Of a stretch of 64,000 bases of DNA, positions 1 to 12,233 are shown in pieces. Numbering within the stretch: the stretch's first letter is position 1; every line of letters begins with the position of its first letter. The notes under the pieces are model-generated. The model saw nothing but the letters and a program-made list of their open reading frames with translations, had not been told where the DNA came from and searched no databases. The translations under genes were made by a program, and so were the position numbers. The stretch comes from Iris pallida (Eukaryota; Streptophyta; Magnoliopsida; Asparagales; Iridaceae), in the NCBI GenBank assembly GCA_029216955.1, contig JANAVB010033216.1:5502871-5566870 (forward strand), in the 5' to 3' direction.

Positions 1-3000
1 ACAATATATAAAAAAAAACATTGATTGTTTTTCTAAGATAATACTTAAGTAGGACATGTCCTTATGAGGAAAAATCATGAATCCTTCTACAAAGCTTTGC
101 AGTAATAGGGAAAGAATCAAGAAGAATTAGATATAGAAAATAGTTCATTTTATCACCAAAAGACAAATCTGACATGTCCCTAATGTGTGGTGTGTGATAC
201 ATATCTGACATAATCACGACACAACATGACCATAATTTAGGAGTCTTTGTATTTCCTAGGATAAATAGTGTAGCAATGCTCTTCATGCGGGATGACTTGT
301 TCTGTCCAGGATGCATATAACCAACAGTCTATTTGCCACTTCTGTCAAAGTTCCGACTCCTGATCACAAATGGCTAGCAGCCAATTAATTAGCTCGAATG
401 TGCTAAACCAAGGACAACAGGTCAGAATTAAGATAGTAACTAACTGACTATAAAAGATACCTCACCACTTGAGCATACTCGCTCGGACATTAAATGAACT
501 CTTGCATTAGCTAACCATCCAAATAAGACACTCAAAAAGTATTTCCTTCACCTGATGAAACGACTATCTATTTAACGTGTGATAGGTAGTCCAATAACAT
601 GCTGGTTTACAAAGTGCACATTGAGGGTTTGGTATGTATGTTTGCTACTAACTTTGTCAATCGTATGAATACAAGTATATCATCAGCAACGTAAGCCCCA
701 GTGAAGACCCAAGATTTAGTCATGTATCGGATACGAAATGAGAGTTTGTTATACATATATTTGACTGATTGAGTCTCATGTGTACATCTGGGAACATTTT
801 TGCAAGTGGGCCAAGTAATGATACACACAAGATCCATCAATGTATCATGTCCTAACGGTCATGGATCGAGACATGACAAGTATCAATGCCTAGTGAGTAT
901 GTGTTCGAGTGGGGTGACTAGGTCATTTGCACAGCAACGATCATGACCAATTTTACCCGAATTCACTGTATAGGTGGCGAACTGTGTTCCAGTTCGCACA
1001 TACCGGAACGTTCGCACATAGCGGTACATGGTATGTGGCAAACTTGTATGTGGTTTCCACATTCCTGTGACCAATGATCTAATATATGGACGTGGATCTA
1101 GAGGACACTATTTGATGATTCTCATGTGATATTAGAAGATATACAATGACAATATTTGGAGAATGAGAGCTTTGAGGCCCTTGACACTCAAGAAGAAGAA
1201 GGTACCCTATCTCACATAATATCACAACAATCTCAACATTCTACCTATACTAAACGAAGAGTGTATCTTAGCAAGGATAAAGGGAAAAAAGATTTAGTTC
1301 TTTTAGTTAATTTCAAGAAAAAAATTAAGAGAGAATTACTTGGTACTTCTTTTTGAAAAAAAACATTATTGCTAAGAAGCTTACAATGAATTTACTGATT
1401 TGGTTTAAATTTTATATTATAAAAAAATATTATATTGCATATGCATCCCAAAAAATGTTACACATTCCAGTTCAATGTACTACGTTCAGATAAGCCTTCT
1501 GAAGTAGCCTACCCCCAACGTACCGCATATCATACCCACAACGTACTGAGTATCAGGACCCCAGCGTACCACGAACCCATTTTTGTTTCGTGTACTGGAG
1601 CATTCCACGTAACCCTAGGAATTACTCCCATCTCGGATATGAGATGGAGTTTGTTATGATTATATTTGAATGATTGGGCTGTGGACTGGGACTTTGAGAG
1701 TCAATCGTTTCCTATACCCTATTTTCGACTTCCATTCGGACGTTAGCTAGGCTAGAACTTGTGTAAACTAAACGGTAAGCTTTTAGGAGCCTGTGATGAT
1801 CTTAGCACCCAAGCAGAATTGCTAATGTTCTTCGGCGACTACATATGACAATATTAAGTATGGTGCATACTCTCACAAAACCTAATAAATAAAGAGATCA
1901 AACATAATGTACTACTCAATGCATTCTCATATTTGAATGTTTAATGGTTTCTTCATTGTGATAGTATATTGCTCAAGGATCTAGGGTTTCTACCACATTA
2001 TTATGATAAAAAAAACTATGCATAACAGAGCTTGTTTCATGTGATAATATCCGCAGGCTGTATCGCATGATAGCATATATTTGATGTTGAGATGCTTTAT
2101 CAACAGAGCTTAATTCAAGATTAAAGTATCTCCTTACCACACAATAATTTAGTTACGCGTTTGAATCACATCTACTACTGAAGCATGTAAACCATAAGAG
2201 AGCATGGATAGTCATTCAACTTCTTTTACAACCTCACCATCGAAAACATCTGCTTAAAGCTTTTATCTTTAAATCAACAGTTACAAATTTCATGCAGTTT
2301 ATTGGTAATGGATTTTGTGCCAGAATACAACTATTAGATCATGACTTTGTCTCCAGTTGCTTTTGCAAGAGGCCTACTTAAACTATTCTTGGCGTCTTGT
2401 AATTCACCATTGTCAACATTAGCATATTGGCATGTCTTATTACTTGAAGTCTTCTAACTTCTTGCCATAGAAACTCACTGTCTAGATAGTTCCATTGAAT
2501 GTATTTTATGAATTCACAACAAGCTATTTTAGGATTATCAGTGCATATGCATTTTTTTGTAAACATTCTTTAGCTAAGTACTTGCAACTTTATGGTTTCT
2601 GAAGCATGACAATTTAGTGCTTCCTATTATTTATTAACTCCGTCTTGATTAAATTAAACAGTCAGTTTCACAAAATTCCTCCTCACTTGTGTGCTACCTG
2701 TTTGGTTATTATTTCTCCATTGCTAATTTACTACATGTGCATTATCAGTAGTACATCTTTTTCACGACATCTTCTTGGAGTTTAATTAAGCTCAATTCAT
2801 AAGTCCCGACTGAGTTCCAATAATAACAGTAATGGATAGGTATAATATCATTCATATTGACTGTCTTGGCTTCATTCATCCTTCCACTCTTTTGTACTAT
2901 TGTAATGTTATATAAATATAGGTAGGTACTGTAGATATGGTAATTAACACGGAAGTTTTTGTCTTGGTATGTGGGTCTTCAATGGTTTTATCTTAGGTAG

Positions 3001-4185
3001 TGAAACACATCCTGAATCTCACTCCCGTTAACCCCATACTTATGCATATGTATGTCTCCTCTCAGTATATCCCAATCCCTGATAATCAGAAACAATAATT
3101 ACTCAGTAATGCATGCTATAACAACGGTTCCATCACCTGGTCAAGCAACATAATGAACATCTTATAATGCAATGGCAGAGATGAAATGTTTCAATCCTTT
3201 ATATGACAGCAAATATGAGTGCTTCCAATAATGAGTTGAAGAGTTTTGCCTACTTCCATTGCCCATACCAGATTGCATTCCACATTAGACCTTAAATCGA
3301 TTTTGATGGTGTCCTAGAATGTCAGCATCGTAGTACTGGAAATACTCCCAGCACTTAGGAGTCATGATTTAACAGTTACTTTAAATTGTATGTTAGTACT
3401 TTTGGGAGTTAGGTTTACTTCCTAAAGAATGGGACCTTAGTGCCATGATGCTCCCACTAGGGAGAGTTTAGTAAAGGTCAAGATAGTATACATCTTTACC
3501 CTCTTTTATTGAGAAGTTGTCTCAGTGACTACAGCACACATCCTCCAGGATACAAGCCCAACCTTATCATCACACCGTCGTGATTAAATCACAAAACAGT
3601 ATTTCGAACCAGTTTTAGGTTGATGCATCGGAATCTTAATGCTCTTTGGCTTATATTGTACCTCAGTATGAAGTATGAACACTGAACACACTTCCATATA
3701 GTAAATATTATCATCCCCCAGTTGGAGACTCTTACGTTGGACAACAAAAGTTTGGATGGTTTTCATTACATCCATGGGACTAAACAAATAGATCTTCCTC
3801 CGACCAACTGACCTTTAAGGTTTTATTGTAAAACCCTCTCCCAATTTTTAGGCTAGTGGTAAATGGCACCGACTCAGAGGATAGTCACCAGGTTGATAGG
3901 CAGCATAAATTTTGGCCATTCCCTTTGTAGGGATTTCTCAATTTAGAATTATGATCCGCGCCAATAGCATCGTGACAGGAAAGATTTTGATGATGGTGGT
4001 GAAGCATTTCAATCTCAACAATGTAAAGAAGAGTAATGATCTGGAAAAATTAAGAAAATTATGGTTCTGTCCTTACCATCTAACTAATTAGATCAGAACC
4101 TCAATAAACATAAGAAACATCAAGCAGAGCAAAAGTCTGAAAAAGAAGTTCCGACTTAAGTTACGTATTGAAGATAATGGTTTAC
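1..4185. other. AT-rich intergenic DNA, no recognised gene
   Basis: The stretch holds only short reading frames (under 90 codons) in all six frames, with no recognisable protein motif. Scattered direct and inverted short repeats are seen, for example around 960-1070, where related phrases (gttcgcacat) recur. Some of it may be intron of a minus-strand gene whose exon lies at 4186-4293. I searched by eye for the expected next exon of that gene family and did not find it. Confidence 0.6.
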
Positions 4186-4293
4186 CTTCTCCCCTCCCAC
4201 TGACCTAATTTTGCTATTAACAGCTGGGCTATATATTCGAAGAAATTCAGCTGATAGACTAAATACACTCCCATCAGAAAATTCCACGTTTAC
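4186..4293 (-). CDS. Single exon (or gene fragment) resembling plant DUF971 / GBBH-like N-terminal protein
   Basis: On the minus strand, 36 codons are bounded by a splice acceptor (CCTTTTCAG just above 4293) and a donor (GTAAAC at 4185-4180). The length is 108 nt and the phase is 0 at both ends. The peptide contains the blocks VEFSDGSVFSLSAEFLRIYS and KIRSVGGEK. I recognise these as the conserved core of plant DUF971 proteins, related to the N-terminal domain of gamma-butyrobetaine hydroxylase; their cellular role is poorly known. The expected next block (GRRHVGIMSAEPVGNYG-like) was not found at lower coordinates, and a decayed copia element starts about 350 bp upstream. It may be one exon of a gene with very long introns, or a captured or decayed fragment. 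The family call rests on memory of the conserved peptide. Confidence 0.5.
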
Positions 4294-4649
4294 CTGAAAA
4301 GGTTGAACCATTAATCATAATGTGTTCATACAGAGTCATCTTAGACTGGAAAAAAAATGGGAGTGGGTGTTTAAATTCCTACTTAATACATAATCGGAAC
4401 ATGTAAAAACTGTAAAAATTATGTTCGCGGTTATGCTCTGAGCAAAAACAAAAATAAACTAGATGCATTTCAGCTGCATAAAATGTTTAAGTCTAGATAG
4501 AGAGCTGCAGGAACTTTTATATTGCATATGTACCACATCTAGATAACCGCAAACAGAAGAAAAAAATTTAGTTTATCTATTTAATCAAGGATATGTTTAA
4601 GAAGCGTATCAAATATATACTCAACAGAGAGTACACACTGACTGTCGTA

Positions 4650-6420
4650 CCTCCACTAGTTTCGTCTCCCTCTCTTCTCTTGATGAACCTATACCTATTC
4701 CTCTTCACAAAGGAAAACGTATAAGCATTTTCCATCCCATTGTTGATTACATTAGCCTTGTCTATCTTGGTCCTACTCAGAGTTTTTGCTATGTCATTAG
4801 ATTCCAACCAGATATTGAGGAATTATCAAGAAGCATTAGCACATACTGAGCGGAAAAACAGACAATACTTGATGAGATGGATGCACTCACATCTCACAAG
4901 ATGTAGGACTTGGTGTTGCCTCCCGGCGGAACTGAAATTATGGCAAGTCGGGAACTGAAATTATGGCAAGTAGGTGGGTCTTTAAGATGAAGTTTCTTCC
5001 CGAAGGCTCAGTCGACCGTTATAAAGGTGTCTCAGTCGCCAAAGGGATCACTCAGACAGGGAATTGACTAATTTGAGACATTGTCTCCAGTAACCATATT
5101 AAACTCTATCCGTATAGTTTTTTTCTTGACAGTGAATCACTTTTAGCCAATTTACCAATTGGACATGAAAAATGTGTTTCTCTATAGCGATATGACTGAA
5201 GAAGTTTATATGGAGCAACCACTTGGGTTTGTTGCTCCGGAGGAGAAACTTATATGTAGACTTCGAAAGGCTATTTATGGACTCAAACAAAGCCCTGCTT
5301 TGAATTAATTTAGATAGGTGGTTACGAAAGCTGGATTTCACATGAGCCATGCAGACCATTTAATCTTCGTTAGACAACGGGCTAATGGCATAGTTGTTCT
5401 CATGGTCTATGTAGATAACATCCTTCTATCGAAGAGCGATGCAATTGGCACTCAAGGGACAAAGGAGTATCTACAATGACACGTTGTTACCAAGGATCTA
5501 GGCCGACCTAGACATTTTCTTGGCATTGAATTTCTCATAGTCGATAAGGTATTGCACTGTCACAGAGGAAGTATGCATGCTACTGACTTGCTCCAAGAAA
5601 CATGTCAACTAGAAGCAAATCCCATTTATACACCTACTGAGCAGAACCCGACAATTTTGGGACTCAAAGAGCAAAGATTTTGACCACAAAACCAAGTATA
5701 AACGACTAGTTGGGAAATTGTTTTTTTTGACGGTCACTAGGCTTGACCGTATGCTTCATAGCCAACCCCATTATGATAGAAAAAGGCTTGGATGATGCTT
5801 GTGACTAGATTTGACATCTTTGCAGTAGGGATAGTCAATTTATGGATAGTCCCAAGCATACCATTGTCATCAGGAAGCTACCATGCACATACTAAGGTAT
5901 ATAAAAAGGCCACCAAGCAAAGGTTTTCTATTTTAGCATATCAGTCACATGCAGATCGATCCTACTATGATGTTGATTATGTCAGTTCCAAAATTGATAG
6001 AAGGTCTACCTCCGGTTAGTGCACTTACATTGGAGGAAATCTTGTCAACTAGCATAGCAAGAAGAAAACTGTGGTAGCCAGGTCTAATGCAGAAGCTGAG
6101 TACACGGTTATAGTTTACAGAGTGTGTGAAATGTCATGATTGACTACCTTAAGGTTTTTGGAGTGCAAGTGTCTTTATTGATGTGTGTACTATGATAATC
6201 ATGCAGCTATCTTCATTGCTAGTAATCCTCTTTTTTTATGAACGGACAAAGCATATTGAGGTAGATTGCCACTTCGTTCGGGAAGTTGTCATAAAGAAAC
6301 AAGTTGTTACACCATATACTCGCTTCGAAGATCAAATTTTCGACATCTTTACCAAGCCACTCACTTCTTCTCGCTTCTCTAGTCTTTGTTCAAGGTGAAC
6401 GTCCTAAATATCTACATTCC
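4650..6420 (+). pseudogene. Degenerate Ty1/copia pol: reverse transcriptase and RNase H
   Basis: Joined across frames, the translation gives the copia reverse transcriptase order: RWVFKMKFLPEGSVDRYKG near 4960, [19 protein letters not shown] near 5170, AIYGLKQSP near 5270, then the polymerase box. That box reads YVDN (5408-5419) instead of the family's YVDD, so an active-site aspartate is lost. RNase H follows, with RRSTSG near 6000, ARSNAEAEYT near 6080 and KHIEVDCHFVREVV near 6250, ending in DIFTKPL. Several stops and frameshifts break it. Gag, protease and integrase are not visible upstream, so the 5' half is missing. A polypurine tract and 3' LTR follow directly. The element is dead and fairly old. 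Confidence 0.85.
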
Positions 6421-6434
6421 GACTTGAGGGGGAG
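6421..6434 (+). other. Copia polypurine tract
   Basis: The purine-rich run GACTTGAGGGGGAG lies just after the RNase H remnant and abuts the TG that opens the 3' LTR. In copia elements this tract primes plus-strand DNA synthesis. Confidence 0.75.
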
Positions 6435-8427
6435 TGCTAGAAGTTCTTAGAGTTTGTTAGGGCCTGTTTGGTTCTGTTTTTAAACTTAGCTTTTTGAGTT
6501 TAGACTCAAAAGCATGAGCAAATAACGTTTGGCAGCGACCCTCGGATTTTGGTTTACAAAAAAAAGTTTGTAAAAACCAACACTGAGAATGTGATTTTTA
6601 GAAAGTAAGAAAATTTTGTTTTGACAACAACTTTTTTTTGCTATGTTCACATTGTTGGGCGGGCCCCCTAAACATGTGCAGGCTCTCCACTCTCTCAACT
6701 CTCTCTCTCTCTCTCCCCACCGATACCTCTCCTCTCTCTCTCCCTCTCCCATGCTATGTTGTTACGGGCGACGCCTAGGCGACCTAGGCGTGCCGGTTTT
6801 GAACAAGTCGCCTCGACCTGTGGACTTTTCTGCAGTGGAAGGCGAGGACCGCCTAGGCGGGCGCCTTGGTTCGACCATGGGAGGCAACTGCGGACGCCTA
6901 GGCGGTGGGATCTCAGGATTGGCTATAGGCTTTTTACAAATAATTTTTTTGGGACTTTAGGGTTATTGCTGCTTGCTAAAACTGCTGTTGTTGTAAAAAT
7001 TGATGCTGCTACTGTTGTAAAAACTTCTTCCAAGTTCCAAACAGAGAAGAGCAAAGAAAAAAAACAGAAGACTCACCAAGCCGTCGACGCTGACGCCAGG
7101 TATTCTTATTTTTCTTCCTTTTTTTGTGTTCTTTTTTTTTTGTGTTTTTTTATGACTACTGTTGCTGCTGTTTTCTTCTTCTCCGTCGTCCTTTTCTTTT
7201 CCTTATGATGATGCTACAATTTTTTTTCCTTTTTTTGTGGTTTTTTTCAATGATAACTGATGTTGATGTTCTTTTTTTTTCAAATGTTACTGATGCTGAT
7301 GTTCTTATTTTCTTTTTCTTTTTTTTTTGGAAAAAGCTCTTTTTCATGTTACTGTTGCTGTTGGATTTTTTTTGTGTTTTTTTGTGTTACTGTTGCTTCT
7401 TCTTTTTTGCTTTTTTGTGTTCTTTTTTGCTGCCTTCTGCTACTACTGCTGCATACTGCATTCTGCTGCTGCTGCCTTCTAATGTTTACACATTTACAAA
7501 ATCCAGAAATTCTGGACGGGCGTCTAGGCGAGGCGGGCATGGTCTCGCCTCGCCTCGCCTCGCGTCCAATACAACATAGCTCCCATGGCAAATCTACTAT
7601 GTCGATGACCGCCTCCTGCGTCATGGCATGCCAAACAGAGCAGCCTTCTCCGCTCCTCCCACTTTGCGGAGCCGCGCGCGATGGGGACGAGGACTGGTTG
7701 GTAACGACGATGACGTTTCCGACCGGAGCGATGGGGACAATGACTGGATGGGACGACAACGACGTCCCTAGCCAGAGCGATGGGGAGGCGACCTCCACAA
7801 TGGGGACGATGACTTCCACGAGTGGTGGTGCCGACCGAGCATCGGTATGGCGGGCTCAAATTTTTAGGATTAAGGTTTTTGAGGGGCTGGTGGAGGAGGT
7901 CGAGAGTGGAGGAGGGAGCGTCGGGGCTGAACCGGTCTTGGGAACCCGATGGTGGACTGGATAGGGTTGACGGTGGGCTGGACTCGATACGAAAAATAGG
8001 ACACAGAAAATAGGACACATGAAACATGACATAAAATTTTATTAAACAAATTATTTTCTAAAATTATTTTACCAAACGGAATCTTTACTTTTTTTTCATA
8101 AAACTATTTTTCAGATGAAAGTAACAAAACGCAAAGTCAGAATTTCTATACTCAGAAAACAACTTTATAACTTACTTTCAAAAAACTGTTTTCAGAAATA
8201 AATTTCAGAAAACATATCCAAACGGACTCTTAGAGTTGTTGAGTTATTTTTATTTAGTCTTATCTCGTACGACCTCATGTTATGCTCAACATCTTAATAT
8301 ATAAAGGGGACGTGCCTACTCAATAAAGTACAAGATCTAATTCCCTTTCTCAATATTCTATCTTTATTGCGTTCACCTCTATTTGATCATTCAGTACTCG
8401 TCTTTCTTCCTTTCTTTTTTGTTAACA
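6435..8427 (+). repeat. Copia 3' LTR, split by a DNA transposon
   Basis: The LTR opens TGCTAGAAG after the polypurine tract and closes TGTTAACA at 8427. A TATA box (TATATAAA, 8298-8305) is followed by AATAAA near 8321, as expected for an LTR promoter and its polyadenylation signal. Without the inserted element the LTR is about 220 bp. No matching 5' LTR is present in the window, so the element is 5' truncated. Confidence 0.7.
6460..8229. mobile_element. Non-autonomous DNA transposon in the copia LTR
   Basis: The left end GGGCCTGTTTGGTTCTG and the reverse complement of the right end (GAGTCCGTTTGGATATG) form an imperfect terminal inverted repeat. Both flanks carry CTTAGAGTT (6446-6454 and 8229-8237), which looks like a 9-bp target duplication; the left copy is offset by about 5 bp, so the exact ends are uncertain. 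The interior is a mosaic: a CT-rich start, GCCTAGGCG repeats near 6770-6900, a T-rich stretch with CTG triplets at 7100-7490, and GC-rich DNA at 7500-8000. Long open frames here arise from biased composition. No transposase was seen. It could be a Mutator-like or hAT-like derivative. Confidence 0.6.
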
Positions 8428-9222
8428 ATATGAAGAAAACACATCAAGTTTAAGGGTGTAAAAGCATAGTAAGATTGTAAAAGCATATAAATGAAGAAAA
8501 TTTATTTATTGCAGGTATACCAACAGGCAAGGGTGACTATTAAATTTTAAAAGTACTGAGAAACAGCACACAAAAAACATAAAATTATGCCTAAATTTAC
8601 AAAATATTTTTCCTAAAATTTTGAAGTTTTATTTATAATTATTTGTTTTCTGATGCCAAAAAATCTGATACTCTGATCCGAAACAGCCGATACTAGCAAT
8701 ACCGCAGATCCTGATACTCATGGGAATGGTATGATACCAATTCCAGTACCGATACTGCGAACCTTGGTTTTTAATGAGCTTATTTAGACCCTTTTAATGA
8801 TTGACTTGTAAACTTACGTTGAGAGAAAGGAAGAGGGACGTACCCTAGAAAGAAAAGGTCCGCAGATCAAAAGGGAGAAGGCATCCTCCATGAAGTGGAG
8901 AATGATATAGCCTTCATGGATTGACTTAACAAGTTATGTGCTTGATCCAAACATGCAATAAGAGGGGGGAATGAATTCCCGATAGAAAGTTATCAAGACT
9001 CCTACTTGACCCTCATGCTATGCAAATGGATCACAAGGATCTTCCCCTAGCTCCTCTACTTGCACAACGAGAGCACCCCTATTTATTGGTACAAGTTTCC
9101 CCGTCAGTAGGTTTTGGGAGATTCAAACCCATAATGAAATGCTACCGTTCTTATATCTCCATCGATTACTAGCTTCAGCCGGTTGGCACTGGAGCAAGGT
9201 TTCAATACTAAAACTTTCAATG

Positions 9223-9225
<3 letters not shown>
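8428..9225. other. Intergenic DNA, nothing recognised
   Basis: No reading frame, repeat boundary or RNA signature stands out. Around 8665-8760 the phrase GATAC(C/T) recurs several times in a loosely repeated block. Confidence 0.5.

Positions 9226-9302
<77 letters not shown>
9226..9302. repeat. (TG)n then (GA)n microsatellite
   Basis: About 30 TG units are followed by about 8 GA units. Apparent frames on both strands here (runs of Val-Cys or Thr-His) are artefacts of the repeat. Confidence 0.95.
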
Positions 9303-9304
<2 letters not shown>

Positions 9305-9510
9305 CTTACTGACTTTGGGGGGTGGAGTGAGAAGCTGGTGAGCCTAGGAGGAGGAGGAGGTTGCGGTATGGTGGTGGACGTGTGGAGGAGGAGGCGGCGG
9401 GGGCCGAGTGTTTGGAGAAGGCGGAGACCAGACATGACTGTCTTCTCTTTGCCCTCTCTTTAATTGGGGAAAACAAGGGAAGGGAAGTATGTATCGTATC
9501 GTATCCTACC

Positions 9511-10067
9511 TAGGGGCGAGCATTGTTCGGTTTTGGACCCAAAACCGAACCTAACATGTTCATTCCGGTTTGAAAAGAATTCTGTTGGGTTTCTATTTTG
9601 AAAATAAAAAAATATTAGGTTTAGGTTCGATTTTAGGTTTCAACATGGATTCAAAACCGCAAACCAAAAAAGATTTATATAATTATATAAATACCATTAA
9701 TTTTATACATATTTTATGTATATATTTTGAAAATAACAATTTCATGTATATTTTTTTAAGTCCAACTTTGATAATTTAACAAATAGTCTAACTTTGAATG
9801 CAATTTTGAAATACAACAAAAGTATGTGTAAATATTATAATTTTTAATATAATTTAACCACAATTCTAACTTTGGATCCCATCCATTAAACAATTAAAGT
9901 ATTTCAACCGAACAAAACGAATAAACTGAATTAATTATTTGGTTCTGTTCGGTTTCGGTTTTGGCTAATTTCGGTTCGATTTCGGTTTTGAATTTTTAGA
10001 ATTTTAGTTTATACACTTTTGACTATTTCAGTACGATTTAATCGAATAAATCGAACGTTTACCCCTA
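9511..10067. mobile_element. MITE-like element rich in CGGTTTTGG/AACCGAAC motifs
   Basis: The left end TAGGGGCGAGCA and the right end CGTTTACCCCTA are imperfect inverted copies. The interior carries many copies of TTCGGTT and its complement, close to both ends, with an AT-rich middle, a common make-up for short non-autonomous DNA elements in plants. The flanking duplication is unclear: ACC occurs on both sides (9508-9510 and 10068-10070), or TA if the termini start at GGGG. There is no coding capacity. Confidence 0.55.
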
Positions 10068-10733
10068 ACCATATCAGCGTATTGAGGGGCATTAAAGGTG
10101 TAGTTTCGTTCAAGTTTTAGAGAATATGTTAATAGTGTACTGGGTCATGAGATGACAGTTGTCCTGACCATTCAGAATCTGTTAATAAATATTTTTAAAT
10201 TAATTAAACTCAATCGCAGAAACATTCTTGTCCTTCTTTAGTTCTTATTCAATTTATTTGTTAATAGATTTTGGATGGTGAACATAAGTCAACCATCATC
10301 TCAGACTCAAATCCTAAACTAAACATATTCAGAATCCAAATGTTAATTTTTGAATATCTCTTGGACCCTGTCTAATTAACCCAAATATTAGTTGTGGGAA
10401 GATAAGTAATTACTAATAAATGATTTACATGAATAATATATGTAATATGGCTTTTTTTGTAATAATTGTAATTCTTTCAGAAAATTACTTACATGATAAC
10501 AAAGTTTGATGATATTAGAGGAGGGCACCAAGTTTTGCAAATTTGCAAATGGAGATACACATCATCACAGCTTATGGCAATATATGCGTTTTGCACACAT
10601 CTCGTCATAGGCTATGGCTATATAAGTGTGCACAAGGATCGCCATCTCTTCTCCTCTATCCTTCTTTTTAAAATAATAAATAAATAAAATGGCACATAAC
10701 TCGCCATAGCCTATGGCGAGTTGGATATTATAT
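10068..10733. other. AT-rich DNA flanking element A
   Basis: No gene is seen. From about 10545 the phrase CATAG(G/C)CTATGG and variants recur. A near-perfect palindrome, CTCGCCATAG then one base then CTATGGCGAG, occupies 10700-10720. The same phrases continue on the other side of element A (42003-42110), so A inserted inside this repeat-bearing DNA. Confidence 0.6.
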
Positions 10734-10984
10734 TGTCACTCTCGTTTTCCGTTGTACATATTTTCAGTATACATGTACGAATTTCTGACAATTGTCAGGT
10801 GGCCCGTGTTTTGACTTGTCCTGTTTAGCTTGATCCTGGTTTAATTTTGCCTTGGTTTATTTGGTTTGGTTCAACATGACTTGACTTGACTTGACTTGGC
10901 TTGACTTGGTTTATTTTGGTTCATCTTGGCTTGGCTTGGCTTGGCTTGGTTTGGTTTATTTTGGTTTGAGATGAGGGGGGTTGC

Positions 10985-10992
10985 TATATAAG
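10985..10992 (+). promoter_or_regulatory. TATA box of element A 5' LTR
   Basis: TATATAAG precedes a (CT)n tract by about 20 bp. The same box is kept in the 3' LTR at 33034-33041. Confidence 0.6.
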
Positions 10993-10998
10993 TCAACT

Positions 10999-11035
<37 letters not shown>

Positions 11036-11574
11036 ATTACTCTTCTTCATTTACTTCTTCTTCTTCTCCATAACTCCTCCCACCCACCCAAGAAACCCTA
11101 GGCAAGTGCAACTTACTTCATGATGGATCACCCATTTTTATTTTTCCATTCTCTTCTCCACTTGATTCTAAGCCTCTTTAGAACTTGACATTTTTTGGTT
11201 TTGATGGATAAATTTTTGTAGATATAAGTTTTGATCTTTTCTTATTTTTTTTTGGTTTTGATCTAGTAAAGCTTGGTATTTCCTAAAACTAGTCATCCCT
11301 GGCTGTAGGAAATCTCGTCCTATGCAGTTTAGACCCTTGGAAGTCTCAATTAGGACTTATTTTGAGGAAGTTATGGTCATGGCATGTTTTTAAAACTTCT
11401 ATGGCTAAACTTGCTGTTTGGGGACGACAAACCCCATGCGCCGAAACCCCCATGCGCCCGGGAGGCCATGTGCCGTGAAGTCCCGACAACGCATCTTTTG
11501 ACTCCGAGCATGTCATGCGCGTAGGTTCCATACGCGCATGTACTGAAGACGCATCGTGAGTCTCCCATTGTGAT

Positions 11575-11830
11575 GCGCCTATATCTAGCTATGCGCCTCT
11601 TTGGCCATGCGCCTATATCTGGCCATGCACCTCTTTGACCATGCGCTTATATCTGGCCATGCGCCTATATCTAGCTATGCGCCTCTTTGGCCATGCACTT
11701 ATATCTGGCCATGCGCCTATATCTGGCTATGCGCCTCTTTGGCCATACGCCTATATCTGGCCATGCGCCCATGATGGTCCACCGCCTCTCTGGCCATGCG
11801 CCTACCTCGGCCATGCACTATCCTGACCCT
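11575..11830. repeat. Minisatellite in element A LTR (GCGCCT-based)
   Basis: Units alternate between ATGCGCCTATATCTGGCC and ATGCGCCTCTTTGGCC, with about a dozen imperfect units. The matching part of the 3' LTR (33598-33720) has clearly fewer units, so copy number has changed since insertion. Confidence 0.85.
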
Positions 11831-12233
11831 GGTGTCCATTCATGCCCAGGCGCCCATGCTTGCCTATGCGTCCATCCATCGTTAGGTGCCCATTGTGATG
11901 CGCCTACCCCCCTGTACCTTTCTTGTTCTTGCAGTTGCCTACATGTTTTGTTATATATATGTACCCTGAGTTTTGACCCGACCTGAGCATGACCTGACTT
12001 GGCTGTAACACGAACTTGACTTGCACTTGAGCTTTGACTTGGACTTGAACATGATAATTCTAGGTTATGATCTGAACTTAACATGAACACGGCATGAAAA
12101 CTCCTTTGGTGGCCCATCGTGGCGCACTTTGACCAGTAATTCTTGATATGACAAGTACTTATAGCATGAGCACGACATGTTAACATGAACCCTTCTTGAT
12201 AATCTTGATAGTGGCCTGTCGAGGCGCACTCTT

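Noticed and set aside
7124..8027. Several overlapping frames of 150-234 codons on both strands
   Set aside because: They sit in a T-rich, CTG-rich and GC-rich mosaic inside a DNA transposon; the peptides are low complexity with no motif.
9223..9463. Open frames of Val-Cys and Thr-His repeats
   Set aside because: They are produced by the (TG)n microsatellite in every frame and are not coding.
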